64,000 bases of DNA from Burkholderiales bacterium (GTDB taxonomy: Bacteria; Pseudomonadota; Gammaproteobacteria; Burkholderiales; Burkholderiaceae_D), in assembly GCA_016200895.1 (NCBI GenBank), contig JACQDX010000104.1, positions 1 through 64,000 on the forward strand, written 5' to 3'. The notes under the pieces were generated by a model. It made no database searches. It had not been told where the DNA came from and saw nothing but the letters and a program-made list of their open reading frames with translations. The translations under genes and the position numbers were made by a program. Positions 8,532 through 17,677 of the stretch are shown piece after piece. Position 1 is the first letter of the stretch, and each line of letters opens with the position of its first letter.

Positions 8532-9557
8532 ATGATGAACAAAACAGTCACACTGGCATTACAAGGTGGTGGTTCACACGGCGCACTGACTTGGGGCGTA
8601 TTGGACCGCTTGCTCGAAGATGGCCGCGTCAGCATAGAAGCGATCAGCGGCTCAAGTGCAGGTGCCATGAATGCCGTGGCATTGGCGCATGGCTATCTGG
8701 AGGGTGGGGCAGATGGTGCCAGGCAGGCGCTAAAAAATTTCTGGGATAGCGTCGCCAGCAATTCTCCTTTCAGCCAGCCTTTGGATGAACATGCGCTGAC
8801 GGCTGATATCGCTGCACAATCAGAATTACCTGCGGCCATGAAGCATTTGTTTTCCTGGACACGCTTCTTTTCACCGAGCCAGCTCAATCCCTTCGACATC
8901 AATCCCCTGCGCGATATCCTGGCCGCGCAAATAGACTTTGAGCGTTTGCGCCAGCAGCAAGGCATTGAACTCTTTGTCGCCACTACCCAGGTCAGTACCG
9001 GCACGCTAAAACTGTTTCGCAACCGCCAGATGAGCCTGGATGTCTTGCTGGCTTCAGCTTGTCTGCCCATGATACACCGGGCTGTCGAGATAGATGGAGA
9101 GGCGTACTGGGATGGGGGTTTGACTGCGAATCCTCCTTTATTCCCGCTGGTGCATAAATGTGCTGCCCGCGACATTATCGCCATCTTGCTGCATGCTTTG
9201 CCCAGGACGCAAGTGCCTGCTTCAGCCAATGAAATCTGGCACCGCCTGACCGAGATGGGTTTCAGTTCCACCTTCCATACTGAATTGCAGGGCTTGCTGC
9301 TGGCCAAGCGCGAAGCTGACCGTGGCTGGCTGACCTGGGGCAGGCTGGAACGCCGCTTGCGCAAGTTGAACCTGCATGTGATTGCCGCGCCTGAACTCAT
9401 GAGCCAGTTGAGTAGCCACAGCAAGATGAATGCGCAGGCAACATTTTTACGTAGTCTGCATGCAGAGGGACGTGCCCGTGCGCAAATCTGGCTGGATCAG
9501 AATTTCGAGCAATTGGGTCACGCATCCAGCTTCAGGATGGCGCATCTGTTTCGCTAG
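8532..9557 (+). CDS. Patatin-like phospholipase
   Basis: Patatin-like enzymes are serine acyl hydrolases with a Ser-Asp dyad that release fatty acids from phospholipids. Seen here are the oxyanion loop GGGSHG (residues 12-17), the nucleophile elbow GSSAG with Ser42, and the DGG motif with Asp194 (EAYWDGGLTANPP). The protein has 341 residues and no signal peptide. ATG 8532 follows GAAAGGGA, a reasonable ribosome site; TTG 8520 is a poorer choice. A phosphatidylserine synthase gene follows 79 bases later on the same strand, so the two may act on phospholipids together. Confidence 0.9.
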   Translation: MMNKTVTLALQGGGSHGALTWGVLDRLLEDGRVSIEAISGSSAGAMNAVALAHGYLEGGADGARQALKNFWDSVASNSPFSQPLDEHALTADIAAQSELPAAMKHLFSWTRFFSPSQLNPFDINPLRDILAAQIDFERLRQQQGIELFVATTQVSTGTLKLFRNRQMSLDVLLASACLPMIHRAVEIDGEAYWDGGLTANPPLFPLVHKCAARDIIAILLHALPRTQVPASANEIWHRLTEMGFSSTFHTELQGLLLAKREADRGWLTWGRLERRLRKLNLHVIAAPELMSQLSSHSKMNAQATFLRSLHAEGRARAQIWLDQNFEQLGHASSFRMAHLFR

Positions 9558-9636
9558 CAGGTTTTTGTATATCGGTATGGACTAGTGTTACCATCATCAG
9601 GTTTTCACTGGCATCCACAGACATATATACACAGAC

Positions 9637-10986
9637 ATGCGCCTCTTCAAGTCCGCTTCCGACCTTACGCATTTAAACGGCATTCCGCTACAGGCAGATG
9701 CCGTCCAGACGCTGCTTAGCGCAGCAGACTACCGCACGACACTGCTGGCAAAAATTGCCGTTGCCAGACACAGGATTTATTTGTGTAGTCTGTATCTGCA
9801 AAATGATGAAGCAGGGATAGAAATCCTGCAGGCTCTATATGCCGCCAAAGCCGCCCGTCCGGAACTCGACATTGCCGTCATGGTGGATTGGCACAGGGCA
9901 CAACGAGGTTTGATTGGTGCCGCAAAAAGCGGCGGCAATGCAGCCTGGTATCAAGAGATCAGCAAGGCCAATGCCTATACCGTGCCCCTGTATGGCATAC
10001 CAGTGCAGACGCGTGAATTGTTTGGCGTGCTGCACCTGAAAGGTTTTGTCATCGATGATGAGGTCATCTACAGCGGTGCCAGTCTGAATAATGTTTATCT
10101 GCACAAGCAGGATAAATACCGCCATGACCGTTATCTGCTGATCCACAATAAAGTGCTGGCCAATAGCATGGTGCAATTCATCCGCGAACACTTGTTATCA
10201 GCCGCTGCCGTGCACAGGCTGGACATGCCTCAAATACCCGCAACCCGCAGCATACGCCGCGAAATCAAGCAATTCAGAAGTCGGCTGAAAAGTGCCCGCT
10301 ATGACTGCAATGTGGCCGAGCAAGAACATGACAGACATGGCCTGAGCGTGACGCCGCTGGTGGGTGTGGGCAAAAACAATCCTTTGAATAAAGTCATCTG
10401 CCAGTTGCTGGCCGCCAGCAAGACCCAGATCACCATTTGCACACCTTACTTCAATTTTCCGCTGGCTGTCACGCGTGAAATAAACCGTGCCCTGAAGCGC
10501 GGCGTGCGTATCTGCATCATCGTTGGCGACAAGACTGCCAATGATTTCTTTATCCCGCCTGAAGAGCCTTTCAAGGTGATTGCTGCCTTGCCTTACCTGT
10601 ATGAAGTCAATCTGCGCCGCTTTGCCAAATCCCATCAAGCAGATATCAGCAACGGGCAATTGCAATTGCGTTTATGGAAGGATGATGACAATACCTATCA
10701 TCTAAAGGGCATGTGGATAGACCAGGATTATGCGCTCATGACAGGCAATAACCTGAACCCGCGCGCTTTCCGCCTTGATCTTGAAAATGCCTTGCTGATC
10801 CATGATCCGCAGCATGAATTGCAACAGCAAAGACAGGATGAGTTGAACAGCATCATGGATAAGACTACTGTCATTTCACATTACCGTGAGCTGGAAAAGA
10901 ATACGGACTATCCTGATCCTGTGCGTAAGTTGCTGGGGCGGCTTAGCGGTACGCGGCTGGACCGGTTGGCGTACAGGGTGTTGTAG
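9637..10986 (+). CDS. pssA: CDP-diacylglycerol-serine O-phosphatidyltransferase, PLD type (PssA)
   Basis: PssA joins CDP-diacylglycerol and serine to make phosphatidylserine, the precursor of phosphatidylethanolamine. The 449 residues match the Escherichia coli type I enzyme throughout, for example VDWHRAQRG (83-91), the first HKD motif H133-K135-D140 (HLKGFVIDD), GDKTANDFFIP (297-307), LPYLYEVNLRRF (318-329) and the second motif H355-K357-D362 (HLKGMWIDQD). The ending RLDRLAYRVL is also typical. No membrane segment is seen, as expected for this peripheral enzyme. A 79-base gap separates it from the patatin gene. Confidence 0.93.
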   Translation: MRLFKSASDLTHLNGIPLQADAVQTLLSAADYRTTLLAKIAVARHRIYLCSLYLQNDEAGIEILQALYAAKAARPELDIAVMVDWHRAQRGLIGAAKSGGNAAWYQEISKANAYTVPLYGIPVQTRELFGVLHLKGFVIDDEVIYSGASLNNVYLHKQDKYRHDRYLLIHNKVLANSMVQFIREHLLSAAAVHRLDMPQIPATRSIRREIKQFRSRLKSARYDCNVAEQEHDRHGLSVTPLVGVGKNNPLNKVICQLLAASKTQITICTPYFNFPLAVTREINRALKRGVRICIIVGDKTANDFFIPPEEPFKVIAALPYLYEVNLRRFAKSHQADISNGQLQLRLWKDDDNTYHLKGMWIDQDYALMTGNNLNPRAFRLDLENALLIHDPQHELQQQRQDELNSIMDKTTVISHYRELEKNTDYPDPVRKLLGRLSGTRLDRLAYRVL

Positions 10987-11098
10987 CCTTCTTCTTCGTT
11001 CTTTTTTGGATATATGTGAAATTCGCAAAGCATGTTTTGCGCCGACGAAATCTAAGCCGCTTGCAAGCGGCGCAGTGGATAGGCTGAGATTGTTTTAG

Positions 11099-11215
11099 CT
11101 CCTTCCCTTTCAAGGGGAAGGTTGGGATGGGGATGGGGTTCTGTCGAAATTTGATTATAGGTTGATTAACCGAAACCCATCCCCACCTTAACCCGCCCCT
11201 TGAAGGGGAGGGGAT
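11099..11215. repeat. Palindromic intergenic repeat, family C
   Basis: The left arm (CTCCTTCCCTTTCAAGGGGA then GGATGGGGATGGGG) and right arm (CCCATCCCCACC then CCCCTTGAAGGGGAGGGG) form a large imperfect inverted repeat around an AT-rich centre near 11145-11170. Each arm also has its own small palindrome around CTTTCAAGGGG / CCCCTTGAAGGGG. It occupies the gap before the DUF969 gene and could also end transcription from pssA, though there is no long T run. Confidence 0.75.
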
Positions 11216-11254
11216 TTAAAAAAACAAAAAAACAAAAACAAAACAGGAGATTGC

Positions 11255-12007
11255 GTGAACGCGGAATTACTATTGCCACTCATCGGCATCCCTTTGGTCG
11301 TCATCGGCTTTGCCCTGCGCTTTAACCCCTTGCTAGTCGTCACCGTCGCAGGCCTGGGCACGGGCTTCGCCGTCGGCATGGATTTCATGAGCCTGCTCGA
11401 AACCTTCGGCGAAAAATTCCTGAATAGCAGGCAGCTTACGAGTTCATTGCTGATACTACCCATCATAGGCTTGCTTGAACACTATGGCTTGCGTGAACGT
11501 GCCCAGCAGTGGGTGGCGAGCATACGCAGTGCCACTACGGGCCGCATCCTGATGCTGTACTTCGTCGTACGTGAAGCCAGTGCCGCCATGGGCTTGCTGA
11601 GTCTGGGCGGGCAGGCGCAAACTGTGCGGCCTTTGCTGTCACCAATGGCCGAAGGTGCCGCCAGCAATCTGCATGGTGAATTGCCACCTGTGATACGCGA
11701 CCGCATCGCTGCCCATGCCGCAGCCTGCGACAATGTCGCGCTGTTCTTTGGGGAAGATATCTTCATCGCCTTTGGTGCGGTGCTGCTGATGACTGCTTTT
11801 CTCAAGGAAAATGGTATCAATGGTGTTGAACCACTGGCGATAGGTATCTGGGGCATACCAACCGCGCTGTGCGCCTTGCTGATACACCTGTTCCGCCTGT
11901 CACGGCTGGATGCCAGTATTGCGAAAGACATTGCGGCCTGGCAGAAGACTAATCAGTCAAATCAGGCAGGCCAGACAAATCAGACTGACGTGGCGGTGAA
12001 CGCATGA
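11255..12007 (+). CDS. DUF969 family inner-membrane protein
   Basis: The 250-residue protein has about six hydrophobic segments, beginning with LLLPLIGIPLVVIGFALRF and LLVVTVAGLGTGFAVGM, and the conserved charged-polar middle LMLYFVVREASAAMGLLSLG, as in DUF969 proteins. The start is GTG at 11255 with AACAGGAG just upstream. Its stop overlaps the next gene by 4 bases. DUF969 and DUF979 proteins normally occur as a pair next to pyrrolidone-carboxylate peptidase, as here. The pair is probably one membrane transporter, possibly for 5-oxoproline or its peptides; that is inference. Confidence 0.88.
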   Translation: MNAELLLPLIGIPLVVIGFALRFNPLLVVTVAGLGTGFAVGMDFMSLLETFGEKFLNSRQLTSSLLILPIIGLLEHYGLRERAQQWVASIRSATTGRILMLYFVVREASAAMGLLSLGGQAQTVRPLLSPMAEGAASNLHGELPPVIRDRIAAHAAACDNVALFFGEDIFIAFGAVLLMTAFLKENGINGVEPLAIGIWGIPTALCALLIHLFRLSRLDASIAKDIAAWQKTNQSNQAGQTNQTDVAVNA

Positions 12008-12990
12008 ACAGCCTGGTCAGTCTCAATCTGGTGCTCTATATCATCGGCATCATCGTCATGCTGCTGGCTTTCATGACGCTGCGTGATACCAGTAACCCGC
12101 GGCGTATCACCACGGCCTTGTTCTGGTTCCTGTTCGGCTTCAGCTTTTTGTTTGGTGACCTCATGCTGGCCACGCTGGGCAAGCCGTTGACTTACCGTAT
12201 CGTTGGCATCACAATCTTGTTGATGGCCGTGCTGGCAGGAGCGAATTTGCTGGGCATGGGCAAGCACGTGGATCACGACAGGCCAGCGCGTCTGCAAATC
12301 GCCAGCAAACTTGGTAACCGCATCTTTATCCCGGCGCTGACCATCCCCATCGTTACGGTTATATTGACGGTGGTCGTGAAAGATTTTCAATTTGGTGGCT
12401 GGTTTTTGCTGGACCAAAAAAACCTGACCCTGACGGCGCTATGCATAGCCTGTATCTGCGCGCTGGGCATGGCTTGCCTGTACACCCGTGGCACGCCTAT
12501 GCAAGCCGTACGTGAGTCGCGGCGCTTGGTGGATGCCATAGGCTGGGCGCTTATCTTGCCGCAAATGCTGGCCATGCTGGGGGGCGTGTTTGTCGCAGCC
12601 AAGACCGGGCAATCGATACAGGACATCGTCAAACTGTTCATCAACCCTGACAGCCGCATGACTTTGATCATCATGTATTGCGTAGGCATGGCCTTGTTCA
12701 CCATGATCATGGGCAATGCTTTTGCGGCTTTCCCCGTCATGACTGCTGGTATCGCCTTGCCATTCCTGATCAACCAGCACCATGCCAACCCGGCTGCGCT
12801 GGTAGCAATAGGCATGTTCTCTGGTTATTGCGGCACCCTGATGACACCGATGGCAGCCAACTTCAATATTGTGCCCGCCGCCTTATTGGAGTTGCAAGAT
12901 AAGTATCAAGTGATTAAAGTGCAGATACCGACGGCGCTGCTGGTGCTGAGCTGCAATATTCTGTTGATACACTTCTTCGTCTTTCCCTGA
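12004..12990 (+). CDS. DUF979 family inner-membrane protein
   Basis: This 328-residue protein is strongly hydrophobic with about nine membrane segments (for example LVLYIIGIIVMLLAFMTL at the start and IPTALLVLSCNILLIHFFVF at the end). The conserved stretch NAFAAFPVMTAGIALPFLI and the glycine-rich FSGYCGTLMTPMAANFNIVP match DUF979 and have the look of permease substrate-pathway loops. The ATG overlaps the DUF969 stop (ATGA), so the two are translationally coupled. The peptidase gene pcp follows 18 bases later, making a three-gene operon. Confidence 0.88.
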   Translation: MNSLVSLNLVLYIIGIIVMLLAFMTLRDTSNPRRITTALFWFLFGFSFLFGDLMLATLGKPLTYRIVGITILLMAVLAGANLLGMGKHVDHDRPARLQIASKLGNRIFIPALTIPIVTVILTVVVKDFQFGGWFLLDQKNLTLTALCIACICALGMACLYTRGTPMQAVRESRRLVDAIGWALILPQMLAMLGGVFVAAKTGQSIQDIVKLFINPDSRMTLIIMYCVGMALFTMIMGNAFAAFPVMTAGIALPFLINQHHANPAALVAIGMFSGYCGTLMTPMAANFNIVPAALLELQDKYQVIKVQIPTALLVLSCNILLIHFFVFP

Positions 12991-13008
12991 CCGGGTCTGG
13001 AGGTTGGC

Positions 13009-13659
13009 ATGAAACGCATTTTACTGACGGGATTTGATCCCTTTGGCGGCGAGCAAAGCAATCCCTCATGGGAAGTAGTGCGCAGGCTGGATGGCCTGCT
13101 CATCGGTGACAATCATCAGATTGTCAGCGCCCGCCTGCCCTGCGAGTTTGCAAATTCATTGCATATGCTGGAAGAAGTGCTCAGACAATATCGTCCGGCT
13201 ATCGTGATTTGCCTTGGTCAGGCCGGTGGTCGTGCAGACATCAGCCTGGAGCGCATCGCCATCAATGTTGATGATGCCCGCATACCTGACAATGCAGGTG
13301 TGCAGCCTGTTGATGTACCCGTGGTCGAAGGCGGCCCCGCAGCCTATTTCACCAGCTTGCCCATCAAGGCGATAGCACAGGAATTGCATTTGAGCGGCAT
13401 ACCGGCATCGGTATCGCAGACTGCCGGTACCTTTGTCTGCAACCATGTGTTCTATGGCCTCATGCATCTGGCAAGCAGGCTGGATTGCATACAAAGAGCA
13501 GGTTTCATCCATATCCCCTACTTGCCAGAACAGGCAGTGGCGCATGCGGGGGTTGCCAGCATGCCGCTGGAGATGCTGAAAACAGCAATTTTGAAAGTGC
13601 TGGAAAGTGTATTGAAGACGGACAAGGATTTACGTATCGCCGGTGGGGCGACGCATTAG
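13009..13659 (+). CDS. pcp: Pyrrolidone-carboxylate peptidase (Pcp, C15)
   Basis: Pcp removes N-terminal pyroglutamate from peptides in the cytosol. The 216 residues carry the family start LLTGFDPFGGEQSNPSWE and the complete catalytic triad: Glu81 (SLERIAINVDD), Cys144 in GTFVCNHVFYG, and His168 in GFIHIPYLPEQ. It is preceded by GGAGG at a good distance and lies 18 bases after the DUF979 gene. The partnership with the DUF969/DUF979 membrane pair suggests uptake or export of pyroglutamyl compounds linked to their hydrolysis, which is inference. Confidence 0.95.
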   Translation: MKRILLTGFDPFGGEQSNPSWEVVRRLDGLLIGDNHQIVSARLPCEFANSLHMLEEVLRQYRPAIVICLGQAGGRADISLERIAINVDDARIPDNAGVQPVDVPVVEGGPAAYFTSLPIKAIAQELHLSGIPASVSQTAGTFVCNHVFYGLMHLASRLDCIQRAGFIHIPYLPEQAVAHAGVASMPLEMLKTAILKVLESVLKTDKDLRIAGGATH

Positions 13660-13739
13660 GAGGGAGGGCTTACACGAAGCTCCAACTGCGTTGCAGCTTC
13701 GTGTTTTCTAGCCTGGTGCTAAATGAAGACGGTGATACC

Positions 13740-14063
13740 TTAACGCAATTTCGGCATGTCAGACGGCTTGCCTTGCAAACCTTCGGCTTCCAGATTCTTG
13801 TCTGCCTCACTGTCAATGCACAATTGCGTGTCATTGACGGCCTTGTTTTTGGACTTGGCCGTAGCATCAGTTTTGTCTACGGGCAAGTTTTTTTCCATTT
13901 TTTTGACCAGCACTTCAGCCGCAGGTGCGTAGGGGCGGAAGTAGGAAATCAATTGGGCATCCAGATTGGATACTGCCAAAGGTGCAGCGCTGGCGATCAG
14001 CACAGTGCCCAGCGTGCCGCTGACAAGTCCCAGTTTGACCAGCAAGTTCAGTCTCGTTTTCAT
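13740..14063 (-). CDS. Small secreted protein of unknown function, 107 aa
   Basis: From ATG 14063 the protein begins MKTRLNLLVKLGLVSGTLGT and has a signal peptide ending near ASAAPLA (about residue 28). The rest is hydrophilic and Lys-rich with one cysteine. An AAAAGGA ribosome site lies at the right distance before this ATG, which is why I prefer it to the longer frame opening at 14162. No family is recognised. The 217 bases upstream hold its promoter region. Confidence 0.65.
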   Translation of the reverse strand: MKTRLNLLVKLGLVSGTLGTVLIASAAPLAVSNLDAQLISYFRPYAPAAEVLVKKMEKNLPVDKTDATAKSKNKAVNDTQLCIDSEADKNLEAEGLQGKPSDMPKLR

Positions 14064-14280
14064 TTTTTTATTCCTTTTTACGGCAACGCAGCTGTTACAG
14101 AACGACAGTCTGGCAATGCTAATTGCAAAGAACGTGCCAGAGTATAAAATTGCTACCAGCATCTACGTCACTAGTTGCAACGTATGGGTAACTGCTGGAA
14201 AGTCGCCAGCAGACTGTCCGCTATTGCGCCTCAGGCCGGACACACCGGACACTGCGGACACTTTGATGTTTATTGATTAG

Positions 14281-14383
14281 TAGGACTTACGCAAAACCGC
14301 CCCAGCTGCGTTGCAGCTCCTCGCCGTACTAAAGTACTGTCTTCGTCGCTACGCCTTGCTGGGACAATTTTGCGTAAGTCCTA
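14281..14383. repeat. MITE-like inverted repeat, family D, full copy
   Basis: The ends TAGGACTTACGCAAAA and TTTTGCGTAAGTCCTA are perfect inverted repeats, extended to about 26 bases with few mismatches (CCCAGC / GCTGGG). The 50-base centre has its own small palindrome GTACTAAAGTAC. The element encodes nothing and lies between a secreted-protein gene and the propeller gene. Related copies are at 19071-19086 (one end) and 32242-32307 (short). Confidence 0.85.
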
Positions 14384-14390
14384 ATTAGTA

Positions 14391-15434
14391 TTATTTTGAC
14401 ACATAATTAAATTTCATGAGCAAGCCTTTGGGTCCGACCGCCCAGCCGCTTTTGGCATTGGCAAAAGCCACAGTGTTAACCGGGGTTTTATCCAGTATCT
14501 TCCAGGTCTTGCCCCCGTCATGCGAGATGCCTGACCCCGCCAGACCCGCTGCAACATAAGTTTTTGCCGAACCCGGCACGGTGGCAATGACAGACATGAA
14601 GCCTTGCGGCAATACTTGGGCTGGCTGCCAGGTCTGGCCACCGTCTTCAGTCCGCGCACCGTTGAGGCTATTGAGTTGTGGGAGTTTGTAATCGCCGCCC
14701 ACTGCCATGCCATTTTTTTCATCCAGAAACGCTACCGAGAACGCTCCTTTGCTGGCGGCTACGGCAGGCAGGGGCAGGGTGGCAGCCGACCAGCTGATGC
14801 CGCCATCTGCGCTGGCATAAGCCTGCGCCTGGCTGGCACCACCAGTGACTATCCATGCATGCTGGCTGCCATAAGTAGCAACACAGGTGCCGCTGGCGGC
14901 AAATGCGCCTTCATTGGGGAGGGCGGTTAAACCAGGGTGTTTGTTTTCTTGCCAGCTCAGGCCGCCGTCTGCCGTCACCAGGATCTGGAATTGGCCATCG
15001 ACAGGGTCGCCAAACAATATGCCCTGCTTGGCGTCAGAAAAGGAGATCGCATCCCAGAAGCCGGTCTTGGCTTCATTGGTTTTCAGCAATTGCCAGTTGG
15101 CTCCACCATCCCTGGTTTCATACAGGCGCGACAGGGTACCGGGCCCGGCGCTCATGATAATCGCATGCCTGGCATCAAAGGCATGGATGTCACGGAAATC
15201 CAGGCCTTCTGCGCCTGCTACCTCGATCACTTGCCAGTGTTCACCATCGGTAGTGCGCAAAACCGTGGCCCTGGCACCGCTGGCCCAGACGATCCTGGGG
15301 CTGACGACGGACAGGCCGCGTAGTTCAACTTCAGTACCACTGGTTTGTGGCACCCAGGCATCGGCAGCATAGGCAGCATTGGCCGCATTGAATACACTGA
15401 ACAGGATTGCACAACTGATACGAGCGAGTTTCAT
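14391..15434 (-). CDS. HCF136/Ycf48-like beta-propeller protein, exported
   Basis: A signal peptide (residues 1-23, ending in NAAYAAD) precedes repeated propeller blades with BNR-type motifs such as DGGANWQLL, DGGLSWQEN, DGGISWSAAT, DGGQTWQPA and DGGKTWKIL. This is the layout of photosystem II assembly factor HCF136/Ycf48 homologues, which in non-photosynthetic bacteria have no settled role; glycosidase-like annotation from the BNR motif is not supported. The 347-residue length is normal. It lies 50 bases after a DUF4407 gene on the same strand, but nothing links their functions. Confidence 0.83.
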   Translation of the reverse strand: MKLARISCAILFSVFNAANAAYAADAWVPQTSGTEVELRGLSVVSPRIVWASGARATVLRTTDGEHWQVIEVAGAEGLDFRDIHAFDARHAIIMSAGPGTLSRLYETRDGGANWQLLKTNEAKTGFWDAISFSDAKQGILFGDPVDGQFQILVTADGGLSWQENKHPGLTALPNEGAFAASGTCVATYGSQHAWIVTGGASQAQAYASADGGISWSAATLPLPAVAASKGAFSVAFLDEKNGMAVGGDYKLPQLNSLNGARTEDGGQTWQPAQVLPQGFMSVIATVPGSAKTYVAAGLAGSGISHDGGKTWKILDKTPVNTVAFANAKSGWAVGPKGLLMKFNYVSK

Positions 15435-15484
15435 GAGGATATGAACCAGGAATAATCATGATGCTATTGTAATCCTTGCATTCC

Positions 15485-16903
15485 TTATTTATTCGCCAGC
15501 AGGCGTAAAAAATTCGCATTCATGGTGTTCAGGGTTTCTTGCAACAAAGACCGCAAGCCAGATGAGGCGTTGTTGGAACTGATGCTGGAACTAAGCTCTG
15601 CCTGTTGCTCCAGCTGCCGCATTTGGCGGATGGTAGCGAGCGCCGCCGCACTGATGCCATCATCCGCTTGCAGTGCAGCACGTTCGCCCTTGAGTGCCGT
15701 CATCTCGCGTAATTGCCCGACTTCGATTTGTGTCTTGCGCAAAGTGAAGTTGCTGCTGATGTCGAACTTGAGCAAATGTTCATCCGCATTCAGCCTTGCA
15801 TCAACATCGGTATGGCTGGTGAACTTGACGATGATGGCGACCAGCTCTATCGTCAAAAACCACAACAGCCACCAGATTAATTGTAGGCGCCTGTGCATGT
15901 CGTTTTGCAGCATGTCCCAGGTGGCCGCGAAGTCGGCCGCAAAACCTGCATGGGATGCTGCCTGTATATGCTCGGTCTGGGTTTTTTCCAGCGCTTGTGC
16001 ATCGGCCCTGGCTTTGCTGGCAATGGCATTGGCCTCATGACGTTCTTCTGCAACTTGCGCCTTCTCGGCCAGTTTTTCTTTGCGCCAGGCAATCAGGGTT
16101 GTGTTGATGTCTTGCTCTTGCCGCAGACATCTGGCTTTGGCAGCGTTGATACGATTTTGTGCTGCGCTGATTTTTTGTTCCAACAAGATAGTTTCTGCAG
16201 GCAAGGCCACGATCATGGCTTTGCGCCAGTTGGCGATCTGCCCGTTGGCGCGGCGTTCCTCGGTTTTTGCCTGCTCACGCAGGGTTTGCAATTGCTGGCG
16301 CATTTCTGCCATTTGTGGTGGCTCGCCATACAATTTTTCTTCGGCCTTCTGCAGTTTGTCATCCAGCGCAGCGACATCTTGTTGAAGCGTGGGCAAATCG
16401 GTTGCCAGTTGTGCGCTTTGCAGGTTCTGGATCAAGCGTGTGCGTTCCAGCTCGCCAGTTTTTACCGTGATCTCGGCGCGGTTGCTATCGACAAAAAAAG
16501 GATAGACCATGGTAATCGCAGACAGCAAGGCCAGCAGGCTGCGCCAGAACAGGCCCATGCTCTTTGCCCGCCAACTGGCATCCGACTGTATCGACATGAT
16601 CATCTGCCGTTCCAGGCACCACTGGAATACCGCCCACAGGCAACCGGCAATAATGGCACCGGTGCTGCTGACATTTACCATGCTGGCCAGCATGTGCGCC
16701 ATGCCATAACCGGCAAACAGGGCAAAGAAAATCACCAGCGCACCTATGCCAAAATATTTGTGGCGGCCACGTGAATACAGGTAATTGCCATTGCTGTCCT
16801 GCGCATCCAGCACCTTGAGGCTGACTGCTGCTGACAACGCCAGCAGGGACTTGCTTGCGTGTACCAGTGCTTGCATAAAAGTACGTTCATTGAGATTGCG
16901 CAT
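15485..16903 (-). CDS. DUF4407 membrane protein
   Basis: The 472 residues show four predicted membrane segments: about 50-68 and 74-92 near the N-terminus, one near 120-136, and one after a long coiled coil (LIWWLLWFLTIELVAIIVKF). The coiled coil (about 150-320) is very rich in Ala, Gln, Glu and Lys. This arrangement fits DUF4407. It starts 3 bases after the stop of the LytTR response regulator, so it is almost certainly the third gene of that operon and may act in the signalling pathway or be its output. Function is unknown. Confidence 0.85.
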   Translation of the reverse strand: MRNLNERTFMQALVHASKSLLALSAAVSLKVLDAQDSNGNYLYSRGRHKYFGIGALVIFFALFAGYGMAHMLASMVNVSSTGAIIAGCLWAVFQWCLERQMIMSIQSDASWRAKSMGLFWRSLLALLSAITMVYPFFVDSNRAEITVKTGELERTRLIQNLQSAQLATDLPTLQQDVAALDDKLQKAEEKLYGEPPQMAEMRQQLQTLREQAKTEERRANGQIANWRKAMIVALPAETILLEQKISAAQNRINAAKARCLRQEQDINTTLIAWRKEKLAEKAQVAEERHEANAIASKARADAQALEKTQTEHIQAASHAGFAADFAATWDMLQNDMHRRLQLIWWLLWFLTIELVAIIVKFTSHTDVDARLNADEHLLKFDISSNFTLRKTQIEVGQLREMTALKGERAALQADDGISAAALATIRQMRQLEQQAELSSSISSNNASSGLRSLLQETLNTMNANFLRLLANK

Positions 16904-16906
16904 GCT

Positions 16907-17677
16907 TTACATATTCCTGAACAAGACCATGAATGGTTGGCTGACGCTCAGCGTTTCTGGCCTGGTCTTGAGTTTGACCAGGCCCTTGCCACTGTCATCG
17001 CGGCTGATCGAAGCAATTGCACGCAGGTTGACTATGGTAGAGCGGTGTATCTGTTTGAACATGCTGTTGTCCAGCACCTGTAGCAATTCGCGTATGGGTT
17101 TGCGCAGCAGCGATTCACCCTCTGCCGTCATGACCACGGTGTATTTGCTGTCCGCCTGGAAGTAGGCAATATCGTCGACCATGATGAGCCGGGTTTCATT
17201 GCCAACGCTGGCGGTAATCCATACCAGCGGTGCAGGTTTGGGCATGTCTGCCGGGCCACCGCTGAGCTGGCGCACCAGTGTGCTGATTGCCTGCAAATCA
17301 GCCGTGCCGGTCAGCGCCCGCATCTGCAGACGCTTGACGGTGGCGAGCAGCCTGTCCTGAGTAATCGGTTTCAACAAATAATCGACCGCACCTTTTTCAA
17401 ATGCATCAATCGCATACTGGTTATATGCTGTGACGAACACGATCTGGCTTTGCGGGCTGACTTCTGTCATGGCGGCGGCCACTTCCAGTCCGCTCAGACC
17501 CGGCATGCGTATATCGAGAAACACCACATCTGGCTGGTGCATGGCAATGGCTTCCAGCGCACTGCCGCCATCGTCGCAGGCAGCAGCAATTTCCAGATCC
17601 GGCCAGGCCAGGCTCAGTTGCTGCAGCAGGGCTTCACGCAACAGGCTCTCATCTTCGGCGACAACGCATTTAGGCAT
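16907..17677 (-). CDS. LytTR-family response regulator
   Basis: The receiver domain (residues 1-120) has the acidic pair E8-D9, phospho-acceptor Asp55 in VVFLDIRMPGLSG and the conserved Lys in LLKPITQDRL. The C-terminal LytTR DNA-binding domain (about 150-250) has the typical DIAYFQADSKYTVV and FKQIHRSTIVNLRAIASI motifs. The protein has 256 residues. Its start overlaps the histidine kinase stop by 8 bases, and a DUF4407 gene follows 3 bases later. LytTR regulators often control envelope or competence genes; the targets here are unknown. Confidence 0.93.
   Translation of the reverse strand: MPKCVVAEDESLLREALLQQLSLAWPDLEIAAACDDGGSALEAIAMHQPDVVFLDIRMPGLSGLEVAAAMTEVSPQSQIVFVTAYNQYAIDAFEKGAVDYLLKPITQDRLLATVKRLQMRALTGTADLQAISTLVRQLSGGPADMPKPAPLVWITASVGNETRLIMVDDIAYFQADSKYTVVMTAEGESLLRKPIRELLQVLDNSMFKQIHRSTIVNLRAIASISRDDSGKGLVKLKTRPETLSVSQPFMVLFRNM

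Noticed and set aside
15893-16774. A 293-codon open frame opposite the DUF4407 gene
   Set aside because: It is produced by the Ala/Gln-rich coiled-coil sequence of the real gene.
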